Shown one piece after another: positions 1-7,324 of a stretch of DNA of 21,491 nucleotides. The DNA comes from Methanobacteriota archaeon. Its GTDB lineage: Archaea; Halobacteriota; Methanosarcinia; Methanosarcinales; Methanoperedenaceae. The DNA lies in the NCBI GenBank assembly GCA_018899795.1, contig JAHIHJ010000021.1:1-21491 (forward strand). Direction: 5' to 3'. The position numbers and the translations under genes were made by a program. How positions within the stretch are numbered: position 1 is the first letter of the stretch; each line of letters opens with the position of its first letter. Below the pieces are notes generated by a model that was given only the letters and a program-made list of their open reading frames with translations, was not told where the DNA came from and searched no databases.

Positions 1-732
1 CATTATCTTGCAAAAGCAGGCATATTCGCAGCAAGGCGAGTAAAGAAAAGCGACATGGAAAAACTTGCTCGCGCAACCGGTGCAAAGATACAGACTGGCA
101 TGAAGGAAATAAATAAATCTGATCTTGGGAAAGCGGATCTTGTAGAAGAGAAAAAGATCGGTGATGACGCAATGACATACGTCACCGGATGCCACAATCC
201 AAAAGCAGTCTCCATTATTCTTCGGGGCGGGACCGAGCACGTTGTAGCTGAAGCCGAGCGCGCGCTTCATGACGCATTGCGCGTAGTTGGAGTTGCGATC
301 GAGGATGAGACACTTGTAGCCGGAGGCGGCTCACCAGAAGTTGAACTGGCTCTGCGCCTGCGAGAATACTCAGCCACATTAATAGGCAGGGAACAACTGG
401 CAGTCGCAAAATTTGCCGATGCGCTTGAAGTCATCCCCAGAACCCTGGCTGAGAATGCGGGTCTAGACCCCATTGATATCCTTGTGGAGATGAGAAGTCA
501 GCATGAGAAAGGCAAAATTACCGCAGGTCTTAATGTTTTCACAGGAAAAGTTGTTGACATGTGGAAAGAAGGCGTGGTCGAGCCCCTCAGGATAAAGGTT
601 CAGGCTATCAATTCCGCTACCGAGGCAGCTACGATGATACTGCGCATCGATGATGTGCTTTCAAGCAAATCCGCGCCAGCCGGAGGCATGCCACCAGGAG
701 GCATGGGTGGTGGAATGGGCGGCATGGATTAA
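1..732 (+). CDS. Thermosome (group II chaperonin) subunit, C-terminal part
   Basis: This is the 3' end of an ATP-dependent group II chaperonin subunit, which folds cytosolic proteins in a double-ring complex. The reading frame is open from base 1, so the gene enters from the left; the internal Met at 55 is not the start. About 243 residues are present. They begin [20 protein letters not shown], typical of the thermosome apical domain. They continue with [21 protein letters not shown], the [12 protein letters not shown] segment, and the equatorial segment [19 protein letters not shown]. The protein ends in a Gly/Met-rich tail ([16 protein letters not shown]), characteristic of thermosomes and GroEL-like tails. 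No frameshift is seen. A T-run follows the stop. The product is certain; which paralogue it is cannot be told from this part. Confidence 0.97.
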   Translation, partial: HYLAKAGIFAARRVKKSDMEKLARATGAKIQTGMKEINKSDLGKADLVEEKKIGDDAMTYVTGCHNPKAVSIILRGGTEHVVAEAERALHDALRVVGVAIEDETLVAGGGSPEVELALRLREYSATLIGREQLAVAKFADALEVIPRTLAENAGLDPIDILVEMRSQHEKGKITAGLNVFTGKVVDMWKEGVVEPLRIKVQAINSATEAATMILRIDDVLSSKSAPAGGMPPGGMGGGMGGMD

Positions 733-744
733 GCCCCCGCTTCT

Positions 745-752
745 ATTTTTTT
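745..752 (+). terminator. T-run after the thermosome gene
   Basis: A run of seven T (746-752) lies 13 bases after the thermosome stop codon. Archaeal RNA polymerase commonly terminates at such T-tracts without a hairpin, so this is a plausible terminator. The assignment rests only on position and composition. Confidence 0.4.
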
Positions 753-856
753 AAACGCATAGGAAACTGACCATGAATCAAATATCCATTAGAATTTAAC
801 CTGGCCTTGCATAGCGGAGCTAATACTTAATGAAAAGCTAATGTGACAATATCAAG

Positions 857-866
857 CTATATATAT
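857..866 (+). promoter_or_regulatory. TATA-like element
   Basis: The stretch gctatatatatg (856-867) resembles an archaeal TATA box and lies about 25 bases before the ATG at 888. An adjoining 7-base inverted repeat (864-870 with 873-879) could bind a repressor that occludes the promoter. Assigned by spacing and composition only. Confidence 0.3.
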
Positions 867-887
867 GATTAGAATCATAATATTTAT

Positions 888-1016
888 ATGATGGAAAATA
901 ATAATAAAATGGGATGTTGCAGAGGTCATACTCTTAAAATGTTCAAAAATGGTACTTATAGTATTGAAACATGGAGATATTCATTGTATTCTGCATTACA
1001 ACATTGCAAGGACTGA
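888..1016 (+). CDS. Possible leaderless 42-residue miniprotein
   Basis: An ORF starts ATG ATG and encodes a 42-residue peptide with Cys-Cys at residues 10-11 followed by Arg-Gly-His, and a third Cys near the C-terminus. There is no ribosome binding site. A TATA-like sequence about 25 bases upstream (857-866) would place transcription start almost exactly at the ATG, as in archaeal leaderless mRNAs. I do not recognise a family. It could equally be a chance ORF, since it is short and in AT-rich DNA; conservation in relatives would decide. Confidence 0.25.
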   Translation: MMENNNKMGCCRGHTLKMFKNGTYSIETWRYSLYSALQHCKD

Positions 1017-1103
1017 CGGCAGACACCAGCGAATTTTCTCTGGAGCTCTCTTAGCAACTGTAAAGCAAAGCAGAAAAAAAACATTTTATAGAGGTGCATT
1101 TTA

Positions 1104-1115
1104 ATGGCACGTTAA
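1104..1115 (+). CDS. Three-codon upstream ORF (Met-Ala-Arg-stop)
   Basis: A strong ribosome binding site, GAGGTG at 1091-1096, is correctly spaced (7 bases) for the ATG at 1104. That reading frame ends after three codons, 10 bases before the histidine kinase start at 1126. The kinase itself has a poorer site (GGGGTAGG, very close to its ATG). The mini-ORF could feed ribosomes to the kinase by reinitiation or modulate its translation. It may also be fortuitous. Confidence 0.25.
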   Translation: MAR

Positions 1116-1125
1116 CGGGGTAGGT

Positions 1126-2283
1126 ATGCAGATAGGAACCAGTAATGAAAAATTAATCGAGGAGAGAAGAAGAGAACTCTGGGAAAATACGGATTTTCTA
1201 AGGGCTGTATTTGAGAATCTCACAGGATATGGAGTTATTGCAGCTGATTTTGATGGGAATGTGATTGCCTACAACGAGGGTGCTCACAAAATCTACGGTT
1301 ATGCCCCTGAAGAAATTATTAATAAAGAAAATATAATTATATTCTATACGAAAGAATTTATAGATATGGGGGGATTGCAGATGGTGGTTGATTTTCTATT
1401 AGAGGAAGGGAGTTTCTCTTATGAAGCAGAAATGGTCAGGAAGAATGGTGAAAAATTTCCTGCAAAAGTCCAGTTCACACTGACCAAGGATAAGAATGGA
1501 AAGCTGGTGGGTTTTGTGGAACTTGTCGAGGACTTAAGCGAACTCAAGCGAACAGAAGAATTATACTTAGAGAACATGCGCCTTCTGGTTGCAAATAGAG
1601 CAAAATCGGAATTTCTGGCCGTTATGAGCCATGAGCTCAGAACCCCTCTGAATTCTATTATTGGATTTTCAGAACTCTTAAAGCATGGTGATTTAAATGA
1701 AAAAGAGGGGCATTTTGTGGAAAATGTTCTCACAAGCGGTAAACACCTGCTCAGCCTTGTCAACGGTATTCTCGACCTGGTCAATATAGAGACGGGGAAA
1801 GTGGAACTGGTATTAGAGAAAATGTCTGTGCCTTTGACCATAGATGAGAGCCTTCTAATGATAAAATCAAATGCTGAGAAGCATAATATAATACTTAAAA
1901 AAGAAATCGACCCTGAATTAGATCATATTGTTGCTGACAGACAGAAGTTCAAGCAGATACTGCTCAATCTTCTTGACAATGCAGTGAAATTCAACAAGCC
2001 AGCTGGAGGGATTGTCACAGTATCAGCGAAAAAAGTAGGGGATATGGCGATGATCTCGGTCTCAGATACAGGGATAGGGATTAAAGAAGAAGACATGGAA
2101 AAACTATTTAAAGAATTTGAGCAGCTTGATAAAGGGATATCCAGAAAGTACGGCGGGACCGGGCTCGGACTGGCTATTTCAAAGAAGCTGGTAGAACTGC
2201 ATGGTGGTAAAATCAAGATTGAGAGCAAGTATGGAGAAGGGAGCACCTTTGCCTTTTCAATCCCGCTCGTGACGACGAAATGA
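1126..2283 (+). CDS. PAS-domain sensor histidine kinase
   Basis: This is a 385-residue sensor kinase that would autophosphorylate on His and pass phosphate to a receiver protein. A PAS sensor domain spans about residues 22-140 (NLTGYGVIAADFDGNVIAYN; VRKNGEKFPAKV). A HisKA dimerisation domain follows with the motif MSHELRTP and phospho-acceptor His169. The HATPase domain has an N-box NLLDNAVKF (281-289), G1 DTGIGI (314-319) and G2 GGTGLGL (343-349), so all kinase motifs are intact. No membrane segment or signal peptide is present, so it should be cytosolic and sense a soluble or redox signal. It stands alone on the plus strand and ends 13 bases from the end of the convergent chemotaxis operon. 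No cognate regulator is adjacent in the same orientation; the stand-alone receivers across the junction are possible partners by inference only. Confidence 0.93.
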   Translation: MQIGTSNEKLIEERRRELWENTDFLRAVFENLTGYGVIAADFDGNVIAYNEGAHKIYGYAPEEIINKENIIIFYTKEFIDMGGLQMVVDFLLEEGSFSYEAEMVRKNGEKFPAKVQFTLTKDKNGKLVGFVELVEDLSELKRTEELYLENMRLLVANRAKSEFLAVMSHELRTPLNSIIGFSELLKHGDLNEKEGHFVENVLTSGKHLLSLVNGILDLVNIETGKVELVLEKMSVPLTIDESLLMIKSNAEKHNIILKKEIDPELDHIVADRQKFKQILLNLLDNAVKFNKPAGGIVTVSAKKVGDMAMISVSDTGIGIKEEDMEKLFKEFEQLDKGISRKYGGTGLGLAISKKLVELHGGKIKIESKYGEGSTFAFSIPLVTTK

Positions 2284-2288
2284 AAAAA
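2283..2288 (-). terminator. Possible terminator of the chemotaxis operon
   Basis: Read on the minus strand, six consecutive T lie 8 bases after the cheD stop, overlapping the end of the convergent kinase gene. A T-tract here fits archaeal termination. Weak evidence. Confidence 0.3.
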
Positions 2289-2296
2289 TGGAATAA

Positions 2297-2779
2297 TTAT
2301 ATCTCTTTAACCCCAAGGAAAGCGCTCTCAATAATCATTACACCAGTTTCTATTTTGAAAATAACTGTTCTGCCATGCTCTCCGCCAGTATCGCTGGCCA
2401 GGAGAGGGATGTTCATCTCCTCTAGTTTTTTTTTCACCGCTTCCACGTTTTGTGCTCCTATATTGTTATTCTTATCTCCAAAATGGAACATACATGCTCC
2501 TCCTGCTATTTTTGCTTCCATTCTCCTTTGAAGGCACCCCAGTTTGAGCATTTTCCGAACAGCAATTTCAATAGCAGAATCCGCAAATTTCAGTGGTTCT
2601 TCTTTATTCTGTGATTTCTTAATGCTGGGAAGCATTACATGGGCAAGGGCGCCAATTCCTATTACCGGGTCACGTAAAGAGATCGCAACGCATGATCCAA
2701 GACCCAATGTTATGAGCACATCTTGATTACAAGTAACAGCAAGTTCTGCGATTCTAACATATGTAATTTCTCTTCTCAT
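2297..2779 (-). CDS. cheD: Chemoreceptor glutamine deamidase CheD
   Basis: CheD deamidates specific Gln residues of methyl-accepting chemoreceptors to Glu, making them methylatable, and in CheC-containing systems binds CheC. The 160-residue product is normal length. The catalytic cysteine lies in LGLGSCV (Cys30), the histidine in ALAHVMLP (His47), and the threonine of the triad corresponds to Thr24. The family segments GGACMFHFGDKNNNIGAQN and SDTGGEHGRTVIF are present, and the triad is intact. It is the last gene of the minus-strand operon, 9 bases after cheC. It has no strong ribosome site and is probably translationally coupled to cheC. The Cys-His-Thr mechanism is known from Thermotoga; the intact residues suggest activity here. 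Confidence 0.95.
   Translation of the reverse strand: MRREITYVRIAELAVTCNQDVLITLGLGSCVAISLRDPVIGIGALAHVMLPSIKKSQNKEEPLKFADSAIEIAVRKMLKLGCLQRRMEAKIAGGACMFHFGDKNNNIGAQNVEAVKKKLEEMNIPLLASDTGGEHGRTVIFKIETGVMIIESAFLGVKEI
2427..2435 (+). terminator. Possible terminator for the histidine kinase transcript
   Basis: A run of nine T on the plus strand lies about 145 bases past the kinase stop, inside cheD read antisense. If used, the kinase mRNA would have a 3' end antisense to the cheD mRNA. The T-run may simply reflect Lys codons of cheD. Confidence 0.2.
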
Positions 2780-2788
2780 AATGACAAT

Positions 2789-3406
2789 TTATTTCTCTGC
2801 TATCCTTTTTATCGCATCCAGTATCTTTGAGATAGACAGAGGGTCGGTGAAAATGAGTATTTTTCCATTTACTTTTTCAGAGTGTATGACAAATTCTGTT
2901 TTCAAAAACAATACATCATCCGCATCCTGGCTCATCACACCTATTAGCTGATTGATGATCGCATCGCCCATATCATATGCCTGTAAAGGTGGCGAGAGAC
3001 CTATCTCAATTTCCAAAAAATTTGAAAGAGCAGAAATGTATGTACCGTTCATTATGTTCGCAAGTTCTTTCATGACTGATTGTTCCATTTCATCAAATGT
3101 GTCCGTTTCTTTTTTCTCGCCCATCACCAGTTCTATTAATGACTTTGCACTATCTTTCAAGAGCAAGAGCAGAAGAAAACCTCTGCAATCTCCTTTCAAT
3201 TCCTGTATTACTCCGATCATGGGTTTTTCACTTTTTATAATGTGAGGTACCTTTATCAAAGGAATAAATTTCATATCAGGCAGTGAAATCTCCACTTTCT
3301 GATTAACCATTTTGGCAAGAGATGTAGTCGCCTGTCCGATCCCGATGTTTCCCAATTCTTTTAGCGCATCTTTCTGAAATTCTGTAAGTGTTTTTTCTTT
3401 ATCCAT
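2789..3406 (-). CDS. cheC: CheY-P phosphatase CheC
   Basis: CheC dephosphorylates CheY-P and forms a complex with CheD, linking receptor modification to the phospho-state of CheY. The 205-residue protein has two copies of the family signature D/S-x3-E-x2-N-x22-P. The first is Asp13, Glu17, Asn20, Pro43; the second is Ser110, Glu114, Asn117, Pro140. Both pseudo-symmetric active sites are therefore intact, as in enzymatically active CheC. No transmembrane segment is present. It sits 4 bases after cheR and 9 bases before cheD, consistent with co-translation. The CheC/CheD pair is typical of archaea and Gram-positive bacteria and absent from enteric chemotaxis. Confidence 0.95.
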   Translation of the reverse strand: MDKEKTLTEFQKDALKELGNIGIGQATTSLAKMVNQKVEISLPDMKFIPLIKVPHIIKSEKPMIGVIQELKGDCRGFLLLLLLKDSAKSLIELVMGEKKETDTFDEMEQSVMKELANIMNGTYISALSNFLEIEIGLSPPLQAYDMGDAIINQLIGVMSQDADDVLFLKTEFVIHSEKVNGKILIFTDPLSISKILDAIKRIAEK

Positions 3407-3410
3407 AGAA

Positions 3411-4250
3411 TCATCTGATTTTCCGATATATCCTTTCTTTCAAACTAACAGGTTCAAGCAAATCACATGCAGGTCCAACCAGCATCTCTGTTTTCCCCAT
3501 CACAAAATATCCACCATCATTAAGTGAATCATAGAACTTCAAACATAACCTTTCCTGCAATTTCTTGTCAAAATATATGGTAACATTTCTGCAGAATATA
3601 ATATCGAATCCGAACATCGCCGGGCCTGAGATCATATCATGGTGTTTGAAACGTAACATCCTCTGAATATCTTCTCTTAACTTGTAATTATCATTATTTT
3701 TAATAAAAAACTGATCGATTCTCTTTTTATCAATTTTTTCAAGTTGTTTTGGGTGGAATACAGCACTTTCAGCTTTGTTAAGAGAGTCATCGTCTATATC
3801 AGTGCCCAGGATCGAAATAGTATATCTCTTTGCTAATATGCCAAGAAACTCGATAAGCATGATCGCTATGGAATATGGTTCTTCGCCGTTTGAGCATCCA
3901 GCACTCCAGACCTTTATGAACCTGTTCTCTCCTTTAGCTTTAATGAGTTCCGGGAGTACAAGATTCTGGAATGCTTCATATGTTTCGGGGTTTCTGAACA
4001 ATTCCGTGACATTAACGGTTAATGTCTCTTTTAATTTCCTGGATTCTTCTTCGTCAGCAAGAAGAATCTTAGCATATTCTTTATATGATCCTGAATGGTT
4101 CACTCGCAATCTGGCTGCCAGCCTCCGTTTCAGATGGGCCTGTTTATATTCATCACAATTAAAACCGATCTTTTTCTTTATAATGGCTTTTAGGTCTGTA
4201 AATTCTTTTTCATCCTCACATATCTCTATAGAATCGAAAAATGCCGTCAT
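3411..4250 (-). CDS. cheR: Chemotaxis protein methyltransferase CheR
   Basis: CheR uses S-adenosylmethionine to methylate Glu side chains on chemoreceptors for adaptation. The 279-residue product has the N-terminal helical CheR domain (about 15-85), containing the basic patch HLKRRLAARLRV and TELFRNPE. The Rossmann-like methyltransferase domain follows. Its SAM motif is VWSAGCSNGEEPYSIA (114-129), then LGTDIDDDSL, and FDIIFCRNVTIYFDKK near 215-230. The C-terminal MGKTEMLVG replaces the common 'GHSE' variant but retains the pattern. Length matches the E. coli enzyme (286 residues), and no C-terminal receptor-binding tether is visible. Its start overlaps the cheA stop by four bases (ATGA). Confidence 0.95.
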   Translation of the reverse strand: MTAFFDSIEICEDEKEFTDLKAIIKKKIGFNCDEYKQAHLKRRLAARLRVNHSGSYKEYAKILLADEEESRKLKETLTVNVTELFRNPETYEAFQNLVLPELIKAKGENRFIKVWSAGCSNGEEPYSIAIMLIEFLGILAKRYTISILGTDIDDDSLNKAESAVFHPKQLEKIDKKRIDQFFIKNNDNYKLREDIQRMLRFKHHDMISGPAMFGFDIIFCRNVTIYFDKKLQERLCLKFYDSLNDGGYFVMGKTEMLVGPACDLLEPVSLKERIYRKIR

Positions 4251-5872
4251 AACAAAGTCCCCACGTCCAGTATCAAAGCAACATTCCCATCGCCCATTAT
4301 CGTTGCGCCAGCGAAACCTTTCAAACCCTTTAAAAAACGGTTATCGAGGTTCTTGATGATTATTTCCTGCTTGCCGATAAGACCGTCTACAACAAGCCCG
4401 ACGTTGATACCATTCATTTCGACCACAACTACGATAAGTTCGTTGGAACCATTGCTATCTAACCCAAAAAGCTTATGCAGCCTTACAAGAGGCACTACTT
4501 CGCCTCTGACCATTACAACTTCTTCAGATCGTATGGTCTTGATCTGATCTTTTCTTATCGCAACATCTCTTATCACGTTGGATATCGGGATCGCATAGAT
4601 ATCCTTGCCTACCTTCACCATCTGTGATTGAATGATCGCAACAGTAAGAGGCAATTTGAGCGTTATTTTTGTACCTTTACCTACCATTGATTCGATCTTT
4701 ACTGTTCCACCCATGCTTTCGATTTTTGTCTTGACCACGTCCATACCCACCCCCCGACCTGATACTTCAGTTACCTTCTCAGCAGTGCTAAATCCCGGAA
4801 GATATGAAAAGTTGAGCACTTTTGTATCAGAGAGCTCGGCGACTTCTTCTTTTGTCATTGTACCCTTCTTTACCATAACTTCCCTGAACTTTTCAGGATC
4901 CATACCTTTCCCATCGTCTTCAATTTCTATAATAACATAACTTTTCTCACGTCGGGCGGTTAATGTAATTGTTCCCATGGAGTTTTTCCCCTGCTGTTTT
5001 CTGATCTCAGGGGGTTCTATGCCGTGATATATGCAGTTCCGAAGGATATGGACAAGAGGGTCACCAACGTCATCCAACACTGCCCTGTCAAGTTCAATAT
5101 CACTACCTGTCATAATGAACTCAATCTCTTTATCCTCCTTTCTTGCAAGATCCCTGACCATCCTCGGGAACCGGTTAAATATCTGTTCCAGGGGTACCAT
5201 TCTGGAAGCCATGACCTCTTCCCGGATATCATTAGTCAACCGGTCAAGACTTTCAAGAGTCTCTTCAAGAATATGAAAATTATTTTCGGATGCGAGCTGC
5301 ATCAACCGTATTTTATTTATTACAAGTTCCCCAACAAGGTTCATCAATGAATCGAGGCGTTCGATGCCCACTCGCACGGTCTGGACACTTTTTACCGCAT
5401 CTCTATTCCTTTCTTTCTCTTCTTTTTTATCTTTGATCACTGACACAGCAGGCTGCCCTTCTTTCGGTATTACCTCAACTTTTGAGATTTCGGATATCCT
5501 TTTTATTGCATTCTCCAGTTTTTGGACCAGAGGAGAAATATCACATTGTGCAGAATCTTCAGGTGCCTCAACCATTTTTTCAAGCATATCAAAGCTTTCA
5601 AACAGAACGTCGATTGCCTCAGGATTGACCTTCATTTCATTCTTACGAATCCTGTCCATCAAGTTTTCCATCTTATGGGTAAGTTCAGCAATATTAGTGT
5701 ACCCCATGGTCGCTGACATTCCTTTCAGAGTATGTGCAGCCCTGAAAAGGACATTGATCGTTTCACCGTTTTGCTGGTCCTTCTCAAGACTCAAGAGTGC
5801 ATCATTCATTGTCCGAAGATGTTCTGCAGATTCAACAGCATACATTTCCTTATATTCAACCATATCGTCCAT
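4247..5872 (-). CDS. cheA: Chemotaxis histidine kinase CheA
   Basis: CheA is the receptor-coupled kinase that phosphorylates CheY and CheB. Domains of the 541-residue protein: Hpt/P1 (about 1-105) with phospho-acceptor His47 in AAHTLKG; a short charged linker (about 130-165); P3 dimerisation (about 166-235); P4 ATPase (about 236-412) with G1 EDDGKGM and G2 GRGVGMDVV; and the CheW-like P5 domain (about 413-541). The protein is shorter than E. coli CheA (654) because the P2 domain that docks CheY/CheB appears to be missing or reduced to linker. In the N-box, HILRNCIYHGIE, a Tyr (282) stands where nearly all CheA proteins I know have Asp. The His and Asn residues are retained. cheA lies 10 bases after cheB and overlaps cheR by four bases. 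Confidence 0.95.
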   Translation of the reverse strand: MDDMVEYKEMYAVESAEHLRTMNDALLSLEKDQQNGETINVLFRAAHTLKGMSATMGYTNIAELTHKMENLMDRIRKNEMKVNPEAIDVLFESFDMLEKMVEAPEDSAQCDISPLVQKLENAIKRISEISKVEVIPKEGQPAVSVIKDKKEEKERNRDAVKSVQTVRVGIERLDSLMNLVGELVINKIRLMQLASENNFHILEETLESLDRLTNDIREEVMASRMVPLEQIFNRFPRMVRDLARKEDKEIEFIMTGSDIELDRAVLDDVGDPLVHILRNCIYHGIEPPEIRKQQGKNSMGTITLTARREKSYVIIEIEDDGKGMDPEKFREVMVKKGTMTKEEVAELSDTKVLNFSYLPGFSTAEKVTEVSGRGVGMDVVKTKIESMGGTVKIESMVGKGTKITLKLPLTVAIIQSQMVKVGKDIYAIPISNVIRDVAIRKDQIKTIRSEEVVMVRGEVVPLVRLHKLFGLDSNGSNELIVVVVEMNGINVGLVVDGLIGKQEIIIKNLDNRFLKGLKGFAGATIMGDGNVALILDVGTLL

Positions 5873-5882
5873 AGAGATCCAT

Positions 5883-6932
5883 CTAAGTATTCTGTACTAT
5901 TCCTTCCGCAATCAGATTGATAGGCAGGATATAATCTGCCAGTTCTTGCTCAATAATCGCCCTTGGCATGCCATAGATCACACAGGTTGACTCGTCCTCT
6001 GCAATTACCTTGCCTCCTGCCTGTTTGATTTTCCTTATACCCTTCGAACCATCTGAACCCATGCCTGTGAGGATCACAGCGAGCGCATCTTTCCTATATA
6101 TTTGCGCTACAGAATTGAGGAGAACGTCCAAAGATGGTCTTACCCCATTAACCTTTTCATCCCTGTTCAGGGAGATTACTTCAACTGTTTTGCCATTAAT
6201 TTTTTGCTGTTTCACTATCATATGATAGTCACCAGGGGCTACAAGAATGGTACCAGGCTCTACATGATCTCCTTCTTTAGCTTCTCTCACTTTGATCAAA
6301 GACTGCTTGTCCAGTCGATCTGCAAGTGATTTTGTGAAACCCTGGGGCATATGCTGGACAACCAGGACTGCCGCATCAAGGGTCTGTGGGAGTAAAGGTA
6401 TTACCTGCTGGAGTGCACGTGGTCCTCCGGTTGAAGTGCCTATTACGACAATTTTTCTGGATCTCTCATTCTTGACCATCTCAGGTTCTAGTTTTTCCTG
6501 TAACTTCACTTTTTTGATAAAACCAGGATTGGCTGTTTTTACCCCCGCAGCAGCTTTCACTTTCTTTATCAGTTCGTCTTTGAAACTGGTGATATCAAGG
6601 CTTATGCTGCCAGATGGTTTTTGAAGGAAATCCACAGCTCCGTATTGAAAGGCAGTAATCGTCATATCTGCTGAGTTTTCAGTGCTCAGAATAATAACTG
6701 GCGTAGGACACTCGCTCATGATATATCCCAGTGCTTGCAAGCCATCGAGAACTGAAAGTTCTATTTCCATTATGATAACATCTGGTTTGAGCCTGCTTAC
6801 TTTTTCTATAGCATCCTTCCCGTTATATGCTTTCCCGATAACCTCTATCTCAGGAGCTGATACCAGCATTTCTGTGATGATTTTCCTCATAAGCGCAGAG
6901 TCATCCACGACCAGTACTTTTATTCTTGACAT
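5883..6932 (-). CDS. cheB: Chemotaxis methylesterase CheB with Glu at the phosphorylation site
   Basis: CheB removes methyl groups from chemoreceptors and can deamidate them. It normally becomes active when CheA phosphorylates its receiver domain. The 349-residue protein has a receiver (1-125) with acidic pair Asp10-Asp11 and Lys105, a linker (126-157), and the esterase domain (158-349). The catalytic triad is intact: Ser167 in GTSTGGP, His194 in VVQHMPQGFT, Asp294 in GMGSDG. The unusual point is residue 56. The consensus ...DVI-x-LD-x-E-M-P... reads DVIIMEIELS here, so the phospho-acceptor Asp is Glu and the following Pro is Ser. In other receivers Asp-to-Glu can mimic phosphorylation, so this CheB may be constitutively active or unregulated. 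That functional consequence is inference. It is the gene between cheY and cheA, with 10-base gaps on both sides. Confidence 0.94.
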   Translation of the reverse strand: MSRIKVLVVDDSALMRKIITEMLVSAPEIEVIGKAYNGKDAIEKVSRLKPDVIIMEIELSVLDGLQALGYIMSECPTPVIILSTENSADMTITAFQYGAVDFLQKPSGSISLDITSFKDELIKKVKAAAGVKTANPGFIKKVKLQEKLEPEMVKNERSRKIVVIGTSTGGPRALQQVIPLLPQTLDAAVLVVQHMPQGFTKSLADRLDKQSLIKVREAKEGDHVEPGTILVAPGDYHMIVKQQKINGKTVEVISLNRDEKVNGVRPSLDVLLNSVAQIYRKDALAVILTGMGSDGSKGIRKIKQAGGKVIAEDESTCVIYGMPRAIIEQELADYILPINLIAEGIVQNT

Positions 6933-6942
6933 TTATTTTGAC

Positions 6943-7302
6943 CTACTGCAGATTCTTGGTTATGCATTCCAGGACTTTTGCAGCATCAAACGGCTTGACG
7001 ACGAAATCTCTCGCCCCTATCTTGATAGCATCATTTACTAACGATTGCTGGCCTATGGCACTGCACATTACAATTTTTGCATTCTTATCGAGTGCCATGA
7101 TATGTTTCAAACATTCGATTCCATCCATATTTGGCATTATTATATCAAGCATCACCAGATTTGGTCTATGCTCTTTGTATTTGGACACGCCGTCCAAGCC
7201 ATCTACTGCTTCTATCACTTCGTTTCCTGTGGGTGCTATGATCTTTTTTAGTATCATTCGCATGAATGCTGCATCATCCACGATCAGTATTTCACCTGGC
7301 AT
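6943..7302 (-). CDS. cheY: Chemotaxis response regulator CheY
   Basis: A single-domain receiver of 119 residues, the usual CheY length. All functional residues are present: acidic pair Asp9-Asp10 (ILIVDDAAFMR), phospho-acceptor Asp53 (VMLDIIMPNMDG), the Ser/Thr switch position Ser81 and the invariant Lys103 (VVKPF). The protein is phosphorylated by CheA and dephosphorylated by CheC. In archaea CheY-P acts on the archaellum motor through CheF, which is not encoded in this window. A strong ribosome binding site, AAGGAGG on the minus strand about 4 bases before the ATG (near 7306-7312), is the best in the operon and suggests high expression. It lies between the degenerate receiver gene and cheB. 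Confidence 0.95.
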   Translation of the reverse strand: MPGEILIVDDAAFMRMILKKIIAPTGNEVIEAVDGLDGVSKYKEHRPNLVMLDIIMPNMDGIECLKHIMALDKNAKIVMCSAIGQQSLVNDAIKIGARDFVVKPFDAAKVLECITKNLQ

Positions 7303-7305
7303 TTT

Positions 7306-7312
7306 CCTCCTT
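7306..7312 (-). promoter_or_regulatory. Strong ribosome binding site of cheY
   Basis: On the minus strand AAGGAGG lies 3 bases before the cheY ATG. It is the most complete Shine-Dalgarno match in the operon; the neighbouring chemotaxis genes rely on overlaps and weak sites. Confidence 0.6.
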
Positions 7313-7324
7313 CTAAATATTTAT

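Larger units (their letters stand above)
733..1125. other. 393-base AT-rich intergenic region
   Basis: No long ORF lies here. Besides the T-run it holds a TATA-like stretch (about 857-866). An inverted repeat, tatgatt-ag-aatcata (864-879), overlaps that stretch. There is also a possible 42-codon ORF (888-1016) and a three-codon ORF (1104-1115) just upstream of the histidine kinase. I see no tRNA or known riboswitch. Confidence 0.6.

Noticed and set aside
2280..2531. Plus-strand ORF opposite cheD
   Set aside because: It is the antisense shadow of an intact cheD with all catalytic residues; the product has no recognisable features.
5364..5990. 208-codon plus-strand ORF opposite cheA and cheB
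   Set aside because: It lies antisense to the CheA Hpt region and the end of CheB, both clearly real, and its translation is Ser/Ile/Phe-rich noise.
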